This document shows positions 44,200-52,876 of a stretch of 64,000 nucleotides of DNA, piece by piece. The notes below the pieces were generated by a model. That model was not told the origin of the DNA. It did not search any database and was given only the letters and a program-made list of their open reading frames with translations. How positions within the stretch are numbered: position 1 is the first letter of the stretch; each line of letters opens with the position of its first letter. Origin of the DNA: Gramella sp. MT6 (lineage in GTDB: Bacteria; Bacteroidota; Bacteroidia; Flavobacteriales; Flavobacteriaceae); contig NZ_CP048410.1 in NCBI RefSeq assembly GCF_019357415.1, positions 3,560,501-3,624,500 of the forward strand, given 5' to 3'. The translations under genes were made by a program, and so were the position numbers.

Positions 44200-45405
44200 T
44201 TTCTTTTTTAAACATTCCATATCACTGGATATTTTGGAATCAATCACCCTGGCATAGATCTGCGTAGTCGATAATTTAGTATGTCCTAATAACTTAGAGA
44301 CCGTTTCAATTGGCACCCCGTTAGATAAAGTTATGGTGGTGGCAAAGGTATGCCTGGCAGAATGAAAGGTGATAGTCTTTTTTATTTTCAGTTGCTGCAT
44401 CACCTCTTTTAGGTATTTATTGACCTTTTGATTGGAACAAACAGGAAACAAATAATCACCTGATATAATTTGGTCCTTGTATTTATCTAATAAGATTTGC
44501 GCCTGGGGAAGTACAGGCACCTTTATAGTTTCTTCTGTTTTTTCCCGTTTGGTATAGATCCAGTTACTCCCATCAATTCCTTTTACAATCTGATGAAGGG
44601 TTAATTTTTTAATATCAACATAAGCAAGCCCCGTATAGCAAGAGAAAACAAAAATATCTTTTACTTTTTGCAAGCTACTTCTCGTAAATTCGGTCGTCTC
44701 TAATATTTGAAGCTCCCGTTTATTGAGATACTGCCGTTCATTTTTCTCAAACCGGAATTTAAAGTTGTCAAATGGATTTTTTACCAGCCATTCCAGTTTA
44801 ATAGCCAGGTTAAGCATCTTCTTGAAACGTTCCAGGTGTTTCATGGTACCATTATTCCCACAGGTCTTGCGTGAAACTTTTGCCGAATAATTGCGTAAGA
44901 ACTGTTCAAAGTCCGTTACAAACCGGTAATTGATCTGTTTAAGGTTAATATCATTGCATTTCAGTTTTTTATTTAAATACTCCTTTAAATAAGTTTCGGT
45001 CGTATAATAGTTTTTGAGGGTGCCGGGTTTTAATACATTCTTCATATTAGTATTATGATAATCCATCAGTTCCAGTAAAGTTTTGTGATGTTCATCCTTC
45101 CCATAGAAACGGGCTTTGATAGTCTGGGCGGAGATAACTTTATTCTCTGACGACAGCTGCTTATGGCAGTCTAACAGCTTATTGTAAACCTGGTCTAAGT
45201 ACTGGTTTAGAATTCGTGATTTTGGAGCGGTTCCCCTGGCGCGTCCTTTTGAGGTATCCCATTGATTCACCGGAATTGATCTTTTCAGACTAATTTCGGA
45301 GCGTTTTCCATCAACAGTAATTCGGGCATAAATAAATAATTTCTTGGTCTCATCATGATGTTTTCGGACAAAGAATAATACGGAAAAGGTAGTGTAATCA
45401 GGCAT
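44191..45405 (-). CDS. Tyrosine site-specific integrase (Bacteroidota type)
   Basis: The 404-residue protein has an N-terminal arm-type and SAM-like core-binding region (FFVRKHHDETKKLFIYARITVDG). The C-terminal catalytic domain has HSARHTFATT (the HxxR box), GHTKLSTTQIYARV (His and tyrosine nucleophile) and SCYTGLAYVDIKKLT. In the last, the usual first arginine is replaced, as in many Bacteroidota integrases of the conjugative-transposon group. It lies 215 bp from tRNA-Pro(TGG) and is the likely driver of island integration. Confidence 0.9.
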   Translation of the reverse strand: MPDYTTFSVLFFVRKHHDETKKLFIYARITVDGKRSEISLKRSIPVNQWDTSKGRARGTAPKSRILNQYLDQVYNKLLDCHKQLSSENKVISAQTIKARFYGKDEHHKTLLELMDYHNTNMKNVLKPGTLKNYYTTETYLKEYLNKKLKCNDINLKQINYRFVTDFEQFLRNYSAKVSRKTCGNNGTMKHLERFKKMLNLAIKLEWLVKNPFDNFKFRFEKNERQYLNKRELQILETTEFTRSSLQKVKDIFVFSCYTGLAYVDIKKLTLHQIVKGIDGSNWIYTKREKTEETIKVPVLPQAQILLDKYKDQIISGDYLFPVCSNQKVNKYLKEVMQQLKIKKTITFHSARHTFATTITLSNGVPIETVSKLLGHTKLSTTQIYARVIDSKISSDMECLKKKLK

Positions 45406-45497
45406 TTCAAGCGTCTTTAATGAAACAATCAGTTCGCAAAGACGAAAATCAAACTAACTCAAATGCCTTAGGAAGTTACGGAATTATTTGTAAAAAT

Positions 45498-45518
45498 TGA
45501 TTCACCGAATGATTCACC
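45498..45518. repeat. Right arm-type repeat (candidate integrase binding site)
   Basis: Two copies of TGATTCACC at 45498-45506 and 45510-45518, separated by GAA. It matches the left copy at 36978-36998 and lies between the integrase start and the tRNA. Confidence 0.6.
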
Positions 45519-45563
45519 AGACTTATGCTTTAAAATGATATTATTTGATATCCCTAAAAACAA

Positions 45564-45597
45564 AAAACACTGAAAATCAAGAGATTAACAGTGTTTT
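45564..45597 (-). terminator. Terminator supplied by the island for tRNA-Pro
   Basis: A 9-bp stem (45564-45572 with 45589-45597), with a T-run on the minus strand, begins 23 bp after the tRNA 3' end, just inside the island. Confidence 0.7.
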
Positions 45598-45619
45598 GTT
45601 TCCACTTATTAGGTGGTTC

Positions 45620-45635
45620 GTCGGGGTGGCAGGAT
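45620..45635 (-). repeat. Right attachment-site copy within tRNA-Pro
   Basis: Identical 16-bp partner of 36906-36921. It covers the 3' end of the intact tRNA-Pro(TGG). Confidence 0.85.
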
Positions 45636-45695
45636 TCGAACCTGCGGCCTCCTGCTCCCAAAGCAGGCGCGATAACCGGGCTACGCTACACCCCG
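45621..45695 (-). tRNA. tRNA-Pro, anticodon TGG
   Basis: The reverse complement begins CGGGGTG and closes CACCCCG plus discriminator A. It has a CCTGC/GCAGG anticodon stem with loop TTTGGGA and anticodon TGG, and a T arm GCAGG-TTCGAAT-CCTGC. Its 3' end is the integration site of the island. Confidence 0.95.
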
Positions 45696-45817
45696 AATTG
45701 GTTTTTCAACCACAATTGGGCGGCAAATATAAGAATTATTCATCTCCCACAATGAAAACTTTTAATTTTTTATATCTTAGTTCACTTAATGCTTACTTAA
45801 GCCTTTAAATTATTGCT

Positions 45818-47011
45818 ATGAGAAGAATATTATTGCTATCGGGACTTGCCTTAAGTCTCATTGCCTGCGGGGAAAATGAAAATAATTCTGAAACCGCACA
45901 AACTAAAGAAAACGCAGAAACAACTAACGGCGAACAGGTTCAGGAACCTACCGATGTTCCAGACCCTATCGAAGCTGAAAGTTCAGATCAATATTCCTAT
46001 GAAATGGTCGTAGAAGACCTGGACATTCCCTGGGGATTTACCTTTTTACCAGACGGAAGTATCCTGATCACCGAGAAAAAGGGTGAGATAATTCATTTTA
46101 AAGATGGTAAGAAAACCAAAGTTCAGGGTGCGCCAGATGTTTATGATCGTGGACAGGGTGGACTTTTAGATGTAGTGCTTCACCCGGATTATGAAAATAA
46201 CGGCTGGATATATTTTACTTATTCCTCTAAAGAAGGTGAAGGTGATGGTGGAAACACAGCCCTTATGAGAGCAAAACTAGAAGGGGATCAACTCACAAAT
46301 AAAGAAGTACTTTATAAGGCCTCTCCAAATACTACCAAGGGACAGCACTTTGGTTCCAGAATTGCCTTCGATAATGAAGGACATCTTTATTTTAGTGCCG
46401 GAGAGCGTGGAGCACGTGATGTGAACCCGCAGGATATTACCCGTGATAATGGTAAGGTCTACCGCCTTAATGATGATGGAACTGTCCCATCAGACAATCC
46501 TTTTGTAGATGAGGAAAATGCAGTAGAAGCGATTTATTCTTACGGGCATCGTAATCCGCAGGGTATGATCCTTAATCCTGAAACCGGAGAGATCTGGGTT
46601 CATGAACATGGTCCACAGGGTGGAGATGAGATCAATGTGGTAAAAAAAGGAGCGAACTATGGCTGGCCCGTAGTCACTTATGGTGAAAATTATGATGGCA
46701 CGCCTATCACCGAGGAAAGATCAAAACCAGGCATGGAAGATCCTATTTTTTACTGGTTACCTTCTATTGCACCTAGCGGATTTGCTTATGTGACTTCAGA
46801 TAAATTCCCGGAATTAAAAGGAAATTTATTAGTAGGATCATTGAAATTCCAATATCTGGAACTTTTAGAACTGGATGGTAAAAAAATCAAAAAAAGAACT
46901 AAATTGCTAGAAGACTCGGGAAGAATGAGAGATGTGAGACAGGGACCAGATGGCAATATTTATGTTGCTTTAGAAGGTAAAGGAATCGCAAAACTAACTA
47001 AGAACCAATAA
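45818..47011 (+). CDS. PQQ-dependent sugar dehydrogenase family lipoprotein
   Basis: The 397-residue protein has a lipobox (LSLIACGEN) and a glucose/sorbosone dehydrogenase propeller. Motifs include LDIPWGFTFLPDGSILITEKKG, GQGGLLDVVLHPDY, GQHFGSRIAFDNEGHLYFSAGERG, YGHRNPQGM, EHGPQGGDEIN and GANYGWPVV. These provide the PQQ and calcium site and the catalytic histidine. It is predicted to be periplasmic, membrane-anchored, and to oxidise aldoses or similar substrates. The adjacent cytochrome c gene, 1 bp downstream, is the likely electron acceptor. Confidence 0.88.
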   Translation: MRRILLLSGLALSLIACGENENNSETAQTKENAETTNGEQVQEPTDVPDPIEAESSDQYSYEMVVEDLDIPWGFTFLPDGSILITEKKGEIIHFKDGKKTKVQGAPDVYDRGQGGLLDVVLHPDYENNGWIYFTYSSKEGEGDGGNTALMRAKLEGDQLTNKEVLYKASPNTTKGQHFGSRIAFDNEGHLYFSAGERGARDVNPQDITRDNGKVYRLNDDGTVPSDNPFVDEENAVEAIYSYGHRNPQGMILNPETGEIWVHEHGPQGGDEINVVKKGANYGWPVVTYGENYDGTPITEERSKPGMEDPIFYWLPSIAPSGFAYVTSDKFPELKGNLLVGSLKFQYLELLELDGKKIKKRTKLLEDSGRMRDVRQGPDGNIYVALEGKGIAKLTKNQ

Positions 47012-47012
47012 T

Positions 47013-47486
47013 ATGAAAAAACTTTTATTTGTATTTGGACTGGCTGCAGCTATGGTGGCCTGTAAATCTGACAAAAAGGATAAGGATGCTGAAGAAGAAG
47101 AATCCTATGTAATCCCATCTTCAGAAAAATCTAGTGAAAACTCACCTTTAACAGCAAGTATCGATAGGGGGAAGAAGATTTATAACGACCTATGTGTAAC
47201 CTGTCATTTACCAACCGGTAAAGGAATTCCAGGGACTTATCCTCCACTCGACGGATCTAACTGGCTTACAGAAAAACGTGAGGAAAGTATTCGCGGTGTG
47301 AAATATGGTATGCAGGGACCAATTGAAGTGAATGGTGAAAAGTATGATAATATTATGACTCCTATGGGCTTAAGCGATCAGGAAGTTGCAGATGCCATGA
47401 ATTATGTAATGAATTCATGGAGTAATGATATTAAAGATATGGTTACAGTAGAAGAAGTAGCAGCCGTTCAGGAAAAAGAAGAATAG
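47013..47486 (+). CDS. Lipoprotein cytochrome c
   Basis: The 157-residue protein has a lipobox (AAAMVACKSD) and one haem site CVTCH (about residues 61-65). An MTPMG segment with a candidate distal Met ligand follows in the C-terminal part. Small monohaem c-type cytochromes of this sort carry electrons from periplasmic dehydrogenases to the terminal oxidase. The gene starts right after the PQQ dehydrogenase, so they form an operon. Confidence 0.9.
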   Translation: MKKLLFVFGLAAAMVACKSDKKDKDAEEEESYVIPSSEKSSENSPLTASIDRGKKIYNDLCVTCHLPTGKGIPGTYPPLDGSNWLTEKREESIRGVKYGMQGPIEVNGEKYDNIMTPMGLSDQEVADAMNYVMNSWSNDIKDMVTVEEVAAVQEKEE

Positions 47487-47509
47487 ATAAAATTTGATTT
47501 TCTAATTGG

Positions 47510-47538
47510 ACCGGATTGTTATGCAGTCCGGTTTTTTT
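47510..47538 (+). terminator. Terminator after the dehydrogenase/cytochrome operon
   Basis: A short ACCGGA/TCCGGT stem (47510-47515 with 47527-47532) is followed by a T-run. Confidence 0.7.
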
Positions 47539-47605
47539 ATTTCAATGGAGTACGTTTTTCAGTAAATTGATTAGTAGATCAGCAAAAGTTTTTTAAAACT
47601 AATAT

Positions 47606-47613
47606 TACCTTTG
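47606..47613 (+). promoter_or_regulatory. Bacteroidota-type -7 box upstream of udk
   Basis: TACCTTTG matches TANNTTTG exactly and lies 16 bp upstream of the udk start. I do not see a good -33 TTTG, so this is a weak call. Confidence 0.35.
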
Positions 47614-47629
47614 CCGAAATTTCAGGAAC

Positions 47630-48238
47630 ATGCTTATAATTGGTATTGCCGGAGGAACCGGTAGCGGAAAAACCACTGTTGTTAACCAGATCATCGACGA
47701 GTTAAAACATGAAGAAGTCGATGTGATCTCTCAGGATTCCTACTATCAGGACACGACCCACCTGAGTTTCGAAGACAGAAAAAAGATAAATTTCGACCAT
47801 CCTAAATCCATAGATTTCGATCTATTAGGTGAGCACCTCAAAACTTTGAGATCTGGACAAAGCATCCAACAGCCTGTTTATTCTTTCAAAGAGCATAACC
47901 GTACTGGTGAATTTGTGGAGATAAAACCAAGAAAAGTTGTTATCGTTGAAGGTATTCTCATCCTTACACATCCCGAAATTCGCGAACTTTTTGATATTAA
48001 GATCTATGTTCATGCCGATAGTGATGAAAGATTAATTCGAAGACTGAAACGTGATATCGCAGAAAGAGGTCGTGATCTGGAAGAAGTATTATGGCGTTAC
48101 CAGACCACTTTGAAACCTATGCACCAGCAATTCATTGAACCAACCAAAGAATTTGCAGATATTATTATTCCAACCAACCGTTATAATACTGTTGCTGTTG
48201 ATATTGTACAAACCATTATCAAGGACAGACTGTTCTAA
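47630..48238 (+). CDS. udk: Uridine kinase
   Basis: The 202-residue protein starts MLIIGIAGGTGSGKTTV (P-loop) and has the nucleoside-binding segments ISQDSYYQD and FDHPKSIDFDLL, then RDIAERGRDLEEVLWRYQ. The length is normal for the enzyme that phosphorylates uridine and cytidine in pyrimidine salvage. The gene has its own terminator. In related flavobacteria it often precedes the FtsB-like/mutA genes, from which it is here separated by the susCD block. Confidence 0.92.
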   Translation: MLIIGIAGGTGSGKTTVVNQIIDELKHEEVDVISQDSYYQDTTHLSFEDRKKINFDHPKSIDFDLLGEHLKTLRSGQSIQQPVYSFKEHNRTGEFVEIKPRKVVIVEGILILTHPEIRELFDIKIYVHADSDERLIRRLKRDIAERGRDLEEVLWRYQTTLKPMHQQFIEPTKEFADIIIPTNRYNTVAVDIVQTIIKDRLF

Positions 48239-48264
48239 AAGAATTTCACACTCTAAAATACTAG

Positions 48265-48298
48265 ACAAGGCCTCGGAAATTTACTTTCGAGGCTTTGT
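48265..48298 (+). terminator. Terminator of udk
   Basis: An 11-bp stem with one G-U pair (48265-48275 with 48288-48298), 27 bp after the udk stop. Confidence 0.65.
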
Positions 48299-48436
48299 TA
48301 ATATATAGTTGATAGTTAAATCTATTGGAAGTTACAACGGTACTGATTTTTAGTAATTTAACCTTATTACAAACCTAAAAAACACTTACTCTTATTACCT
48401 AACACTAAAAATTATCCTAACCACTAAATTCATTTT

Positions 48437-51415
48437 ATGAAAAAACAGTATTCAAAAATCCTTGAAAATGGAAAGATCTGGCTTCTATTGGCTGTTCTGT
48501 TTTTAAGTTTTAATGCGAAAGGCCAGGAAGCGGTTTATAGCTTCTCGGGGACTGTGATCAATCCAAGTAATAATCAGCCAATTGCTGGTGCGACGGTTTC
48601 AATTGAAAACACCAATTATGGTGCGATCACAGATTTTGATGGTAATTATAATTTTACCGCGAGTTTAGATGCGGGAACTTATAATTTAATGACTAGTTAT
48701 GTTGGATATGTCACCAAGACGGTTCCGGTAGAATTAGCAGGCCAGACAGATATTACAACAGATTTTCAATTACAGGGAGATCTTCTAAATCTTGATGAAG
48801 TTGTGGTAACTGGATCTACTATTGGTGTAAATAAAAGAACCCTGGGAAATGCCATTTCTACCTTAACCGGAGATGATTTAGTGAATAATGGCGCTACCGC
48901 GGTAGACCAGGCCATTGCCGGTAAGATCACCGGTGCCCTGGTTCAGCAGAATTCCGGTGACCCGGCTGGAGGTATAAGCATTAGACTTAGGGGCCCCAGT
49001 ACAGTTTTAGGTAGTTCAGATCCATTATATATTGTAGATGGAATCATCATCGACAACTCTAGTAATGAACTTATAGATCTTGGAGGAAATAATCAAAACC
49101 GACTTGCAGATATTAACCCAAATGATATTGCGAAAATAGAAGTTCTAAAAGGTGCAGCTGCCGCCGCTATTTATGGTTCACGTGCGAGTAATGGAGTTGT
49201 GCAGATCTTCACAAAAAAAGGTCGGGCTGGAGAAACTAAATTCACCTATTCTACCAATTTTAAATTCCATGAGCTCAGAAAAGAAATCGATTATAACAAT
49301 GTTCCCCTGGCCTGGGCAGATCCCTTTACCAGAACCGACCTGGAAACAGTTCCGGTTACCCGGTACAATTATCAGGATCTTTTCTTCGACAGTGCATTTG
49401 GAATAGAGAATTATCTATCGGTAAGCGGAGGTTCAGACAGATCCTCTTATTTTATTTCAGCATCGCAACTTGATAATGAAGGTATAATTAAAAATACCGA
49501 TTTTAAAAGATATGGACTAAAGGCTACAATTACCCAAAAAGCCTGGGACTGGCTCAATATTACTGCTGGCTTGAACTATGTTAGAAGTGAAAGTAATGAT
49601 ATTCCAAATGGTGGTATTAATGCGGCCTACGGTGCCATTACCGGTTTCGTTTTTAGCGATAACTCTATAGATCCCTATCCCAATGAATCTGGGATTTATC
49701 CTGTTACTTCCCTCCTGGTTCCCAGAACCAACCCTTTGGAAGCAGTTAACAGGTTTGATTTTGGCCAGAAACTCAACAGGATCATAACCAGTGTGGGGCT
49801 GGATGCGGCCATAACCGATAATCTTTCGGCAAGTTACAAGTTAGGTGTGGATTTCTATAACCAGTCTGCTACAGCTTACATTCCAATTAATAATACTTCT
49901 CCAAACGGTGACGGATTTGCAAGAAGGTCAGATGTAAACAGGTTTCAGTATAATAGTGACCTTAATTTAGTGTACCAGTTCGACATCAGTGATGACCTAA
50001 AATCTACTTCAACTCTTGGTGGTTCATGGCAATACGAAGAAGGTGACAGAATTGGAATTAATGCCAACGGCCTTCCTCCTATTGTTGAAACTGCCTCCAG
50101 CGGTAGTATTGTGGAGCAAGGGGAAAGCAGATTCCAGATCTCTTACTGGGGTACATTTTTTCAGCAGTCTTTCAATTTCAGAGACAAGCTTTATGTAAAC
50201 GGTGCGCTTAGAATGGATGGCGCCTCTACTTTCGGTGAGGACGAAAGAAATCAGCTATACGCCAAAGCCAGTCTATCTTATGTACTTTCAGAAGAGGATT
50301 TCTGGGAAAATACCTTTGGTGATTCCTTCAACACTTTCAAATTAAGAGCGTCCTGGGGGCAGGCGGGTAACCTCACCGCATTAGGGGCTTTTCAAAGATA
50401 TACCAGGTTCAGTCCGTCAGCGATCAATGGGTCTACCAGTTTAATTCCCAATGCACAGCAGGGAGATCTGGATATAGCTCCAGAAAGACAGGATGAAATA
50501 GAATTTGGTTTTGATGCCGGATTACTTGATAACAGGCTGGGGATTGAGTTTACCTATTATAAACAAAAAGTAACTGATCTTCTTTTACCAAGGGAGTTGG
50601 CTCCATCTTCAGGCTTTAGTTCCCGAATAGAGAACGTGGGTAACCTAGAAAATGAAGGTATTGAACTTCTATTAAAAGGTACACCAATTAGAACCGAAGA
50701 TTTCAACTGGGATATTACTGCTACCTATACTAAAAATGATAACGTGGTGACAAAAGTTGCCGGTGGAGGACAATTTGCCCTTGCCGGAAGTTTCGCGACC
50801 AACTATGTTATAGAAGGAGAACCGCTAGGAGTTTTTTACAGGCAGTTCTACGCCCGGGATCCCGATGGCAGTATAAGCCTTGATGAAAATGGATATCCAT
50901 TCAGCGGTAGAACTGAAGACGGTTCATCATCTAAAGTTATTGGAGATCCAAATCCAGATTGGTTTGGCTCTCTTATCAATGAATTCCGCTTTATGGGCTT
51001 CGATCTACGTGTCCAACTTGATGCAGTACAGGGATTTGATGTTTTCAACTGGAACAGAAGACTGTTAGATAATGTGATCTTTGGAGGTGGCTCAAATGTT
51101 GGTGAAGAATTGTTAGGAAACCGCCCAAAAGGTTATGGTGGTGCACAGGCGAATATTTTTGAAGAGTTTGTGGAAGACGGCTCATTCGTGAAGCTAAGAG
51201 AAGTTTCTCTGGCCTATACTTTTTACAAACCTTTCAATTATATTGATAACATACGTTTAAGCCTTGTAGGAAGAAATCTTGTTTCCTGGGACGATTATTC
51301 CGGTTGGGATCCTGAAATCAATGCCGCAGGACAAAGTAATGGTGTAAGAGGATTCGATTTTGCCGGAGTTCCTATCCCAAGAACCTTCCAATTCGGTGTA
51401 AACGTTAGCTTCTAA
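48437..51415 (+). CDS. SusC-family TonB-dependent outer-membrane transporter
   Basis: The 992-residue protein has a signal peptide (IWLLLAVLFLSFNAKGQ). A CarboxypepD-regulatory-like domain follows (GTVINPSNNQPIAGATVSIEN), then a TonB plug (VVVTGSTIGVNKRTLGN, PLYIVDGIIIDN, KIEVLKGAAAAAIYGSRASNGVV) and a large barrel ending FGVNVSF. It imports large substrates with its SusD partner, 16 bp downstream. No glycoside hydrolase, regulator or sulfatase genes flank it, so the substrate (sugar or other) cannot be given. Some flavobacterial orphan pairs import non-sugar ligands. Confidence 0.93.
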   Translation: MKKQYSKILENGKIWLLLAVLFLSFNAKGQEAVYSFSGTVINPSNNQPIAGATVSIENTNYGAITDFDGNYNFTASLDAGTYNLMTSYVGYVTKTVPVELAGQTDITTDFQLQGDLLNLDEVVVTGSTIGVNKRTLGNAISTLTGDDLVNNGATAVDQAIAGKITGALVQQNSGDPAGGISIRLRGPSTVLGSSDPLYIVDGIIIDNSSNELIDLGGNNQNRLADINPNDIAKIEVLKGAAAAAIYGSRASNGVVQIFTKKGRAGETKFTYSTNFKFHELRKEIDYNNVPLAWADPFTRTDLETVPVTRYNYQDLFFDSAFGIENYLSVSGGSDRSSYFISASQLDNEGIIKNTDFKRYGLKATITQKAWDWLNITAGLNYVRSESNDIPNGGINAAYGAITGFVFSDNSIDPYPNESGIYPVTSLLVPRTNPLEAVNRFDFGQKLNRIITSVGLDAAITDNLSASYKLGVDFYNQSATAYIPINNTSPNGDGFARRSDVNRFQYNSDLNLVYQFDISDDLKSTSTLGGSWQYEEGDRIGINANGLPPIVETASSGSIVEQGESRFQISYWGTFFQQSFNFRDKLYVNGALRMDGASTFGEDERNQLYAKASLSYVLSEEDFWENTFGDSFNTFKLRASWGQAGNLTALGAFQRYTRFSPSAINGSTSLIPNAQQGDLDIAPERQDEIEFGFDAGLLDNRLGIEFTYYKQKVTDLLLPRELAPSSGFSSRIENVGNLENEGIELLLKGTPIRTEDFNWDITATYTKNDNVVTKVAGGGQFALAGSFATNYVIEGEPLGVFYRQFYARDPDGSISLDENGYPFSGRTEDGSSSKVIGDPNPDWFGSLINEFRFMGFDLRVQLDAVQGFDVFNWNRRLLDNVIFGGGSNVGEELLGNRPKGYGGAQANIFEEFVEDGSFVKLREVSLAYTFYKPFNYIDNIRLSLVGRNLVSWDDYSGWDPEINAAGQSNGVRGFDFAGVPIPRTFQFGVNVSF

Positions 51416-51431
51416 CTCAAAAAAGATAAAA

Positions 51432-52772
51432 ATGAAAATCATATATAAAAACACTAAATATTTGATGTTGGGATTACTGGGAATCTTTTTAGCAGCTTCC
51501 TGTGAAACAGATTTTGATAATCCCAACGAGGCGACCAGTGAGCAAACTTATTCCTCACGAGAAGGAATACTTTCTGCCAGCGTAGGTCTGCAGCAAATCT
51601 ATTCGACAACCGGGTTACGCTGGATAGTGGAAACACCTGCGATAACAACCCGTGAAGGTGGCATAACCACCACTTTCCAGAATATGATCGAGCTTGAAGA
51701 TGGTGGGGCTTCCTTACCCAATTTCAATTCGAATGTTCAGGGACTCTGGTCTACCATGCTACGCGTGGTGAAGATCGCTGAAGATATCCAAACCAATGCT
51801 CCCAATATTACCCTTGATCCTGGTACCGAAAGTGGGTTGGTAGCCCATGCTAAACTTTTCCAGGCAATGGCCATTGGTAGCCTATCACAGAATTTTGAGC
51901 AGGTGGTAACGGTAACAAATCCAGATAACAACGCTGAATTCGTTTCACGTCAACAGGGTTTCGAATTTGCTATTAATCAATTGAACGAAGCCGAAGCTAT
52001 TCTAACCGCCACTCCCCCTTCAGACGAGTTTACAAACCAGGTTACCCAGGGAAATATTGATCTTTTGAATTCAATACGTGCGATGAAAGCCCGTTATAAC
52101 CTCTTCGCAGGAAATTATGAAGCAGCTATTTCTGCGGCAAATTCGGTAGACCAATCCTCGGTTTCATTGTTCGTATATGATTCTCAGAATTTGAATCCTA
52201 TCTGGAGCCGGGTTTATCTAAATGATTCACCAAACTTCAAACCCAGAGATAATTTTGGGTTACCAGAATCTTTTGATCTTGATCCTGAAGACGGTAGAAT
52301 TGACTTTTACCTCATCCCTCTAGATGTAAACAACCAGAATGGTTTACCTATAGAGGACCTGGCCGGTTTCTTTGATGTTAATACTGAAGCTATTCCTCTA
52401 TATATTCCAGATGAAATGGATCTTATAATTTCTGAAGCAAACCTTAGAAAGTCACCGGCGGATATCGATGCTGCTATCTCGGCACTAAACGCTGTTTTAA
52501 CAGACAGCAGTGATCCACTGGGATTGAGTGCAGATCTGGATGCATATTCTGGGCCTGAAACAGTAGAAGCCGTATTAAAGGAGATCTATAAGAACCGTAG
52601 AGCAGAACTTTTCCTAACCGGAATGAGTTTGGAAGACAGCAGAAGGTTTAACAGACCTGCTCCAAGCGGACAGTCAATGATCTTTACAGAAGAAAGGAAC
52701 AGGAACTTTTATCCATATCCAGACATTGAGAGAAATAGCAATCCTAATACGCCGCAGGATCCGGCAATTTAG
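51432..52772 (+). CDS. SusD/RagB-family outer-membrane lipoprotein
   Basis: The 446-residue protein has a lipobox (LGIFLAASCETD) and a SusD helical body. The C-terminal segment (LKEIYKNRRAELFLTGMSLEDSRRF, then GQSMIFTEERNRNFYPYP) is typical for the family. It caps the SusC barrel and binds the substrate. It is cotranscribed with SusC and followed by a terminator. Confidence 0.92.
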   Translation: MKIIYKNTKYLMLGLLGIFLAASCETDFDNPNEATSEQTYSSREGILSASVGLQQIYSTTGLRWIVETPAITTREGGITTTFQNMIELEDGGASLPNFNSNVQGLWSTMLRVVKIAEDIQTNAPNITLDPGTESGLVAHAKLFQAMAIGSLSQNFEQVVTVTNPDNNAEFVSRQQGFEFAINQLNEAEAILTATPPSDEFTNQVTQGNIDLLNSIRAMKARYNLFAGNYEAAISAANSVDQSSVSLFVYDSQNLNPIWSRVYLNDSPNFKPRDNFGLPESFDLDPEDGRIDFYLIPLDVNNQNGLPIEDLAGFFDVNTEAIPLYIPDEMDLIISEANLRKSPADIDAAISALNAVLTDSSDPLGLSADLDAYSGPETVEAVLKEIYKNRRAELFLTGMSLEDSRRFNRPAPSGQSMIFTEERNRNFYPYPDIERNSNPNTPQDPAI

Positions 52773-52797
52773 TAGTTGGATAATTTTTTAAAATCAG

Positions 52798-52838
52798 AAA
52801 GCAGGGATCTGACCTTAGGTTATTTCCCTGCTTTTTTT
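52798..52838 (+). terminator. Terminator after susCD
   Basis: A perfect 10-bp stem (52798-52807 with 52825-52834) followed by TTTT. Confidence 0.88.
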
Positions 52839-52876
52839 GATTAAATTGAATTGTTTTTAAACTATTCCTTAAGCAA

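Larger units (their letters stand above)
36906..45635. mobile_element. Integrated genomic island at tRNA-Pro(TGG)
   Basis: About 8.7 kb lie between two identical 16-bp direct repeats. One is the 3' end of an intact tRNA-Pro and the other an isolated fragment. A tyrosine integrase gene lies 215 bp from the intact tRNA. The cargo is an exported superoxide dismutase, a chromate transporter, a two-component system, a PepSY-like protein and small genes. There are no conjugation, replication or excisionase genes, so it is either a mobilisable fragment or stranded. Both chrA and the sensor kinase are frameshifted. Confidence 0.85.

Noticed and set aside
45545..45808. Plus-strand open frame near the island end
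   Set aside because: It runs across tRNA-Pro(TGG) and is the same kind of artefact.
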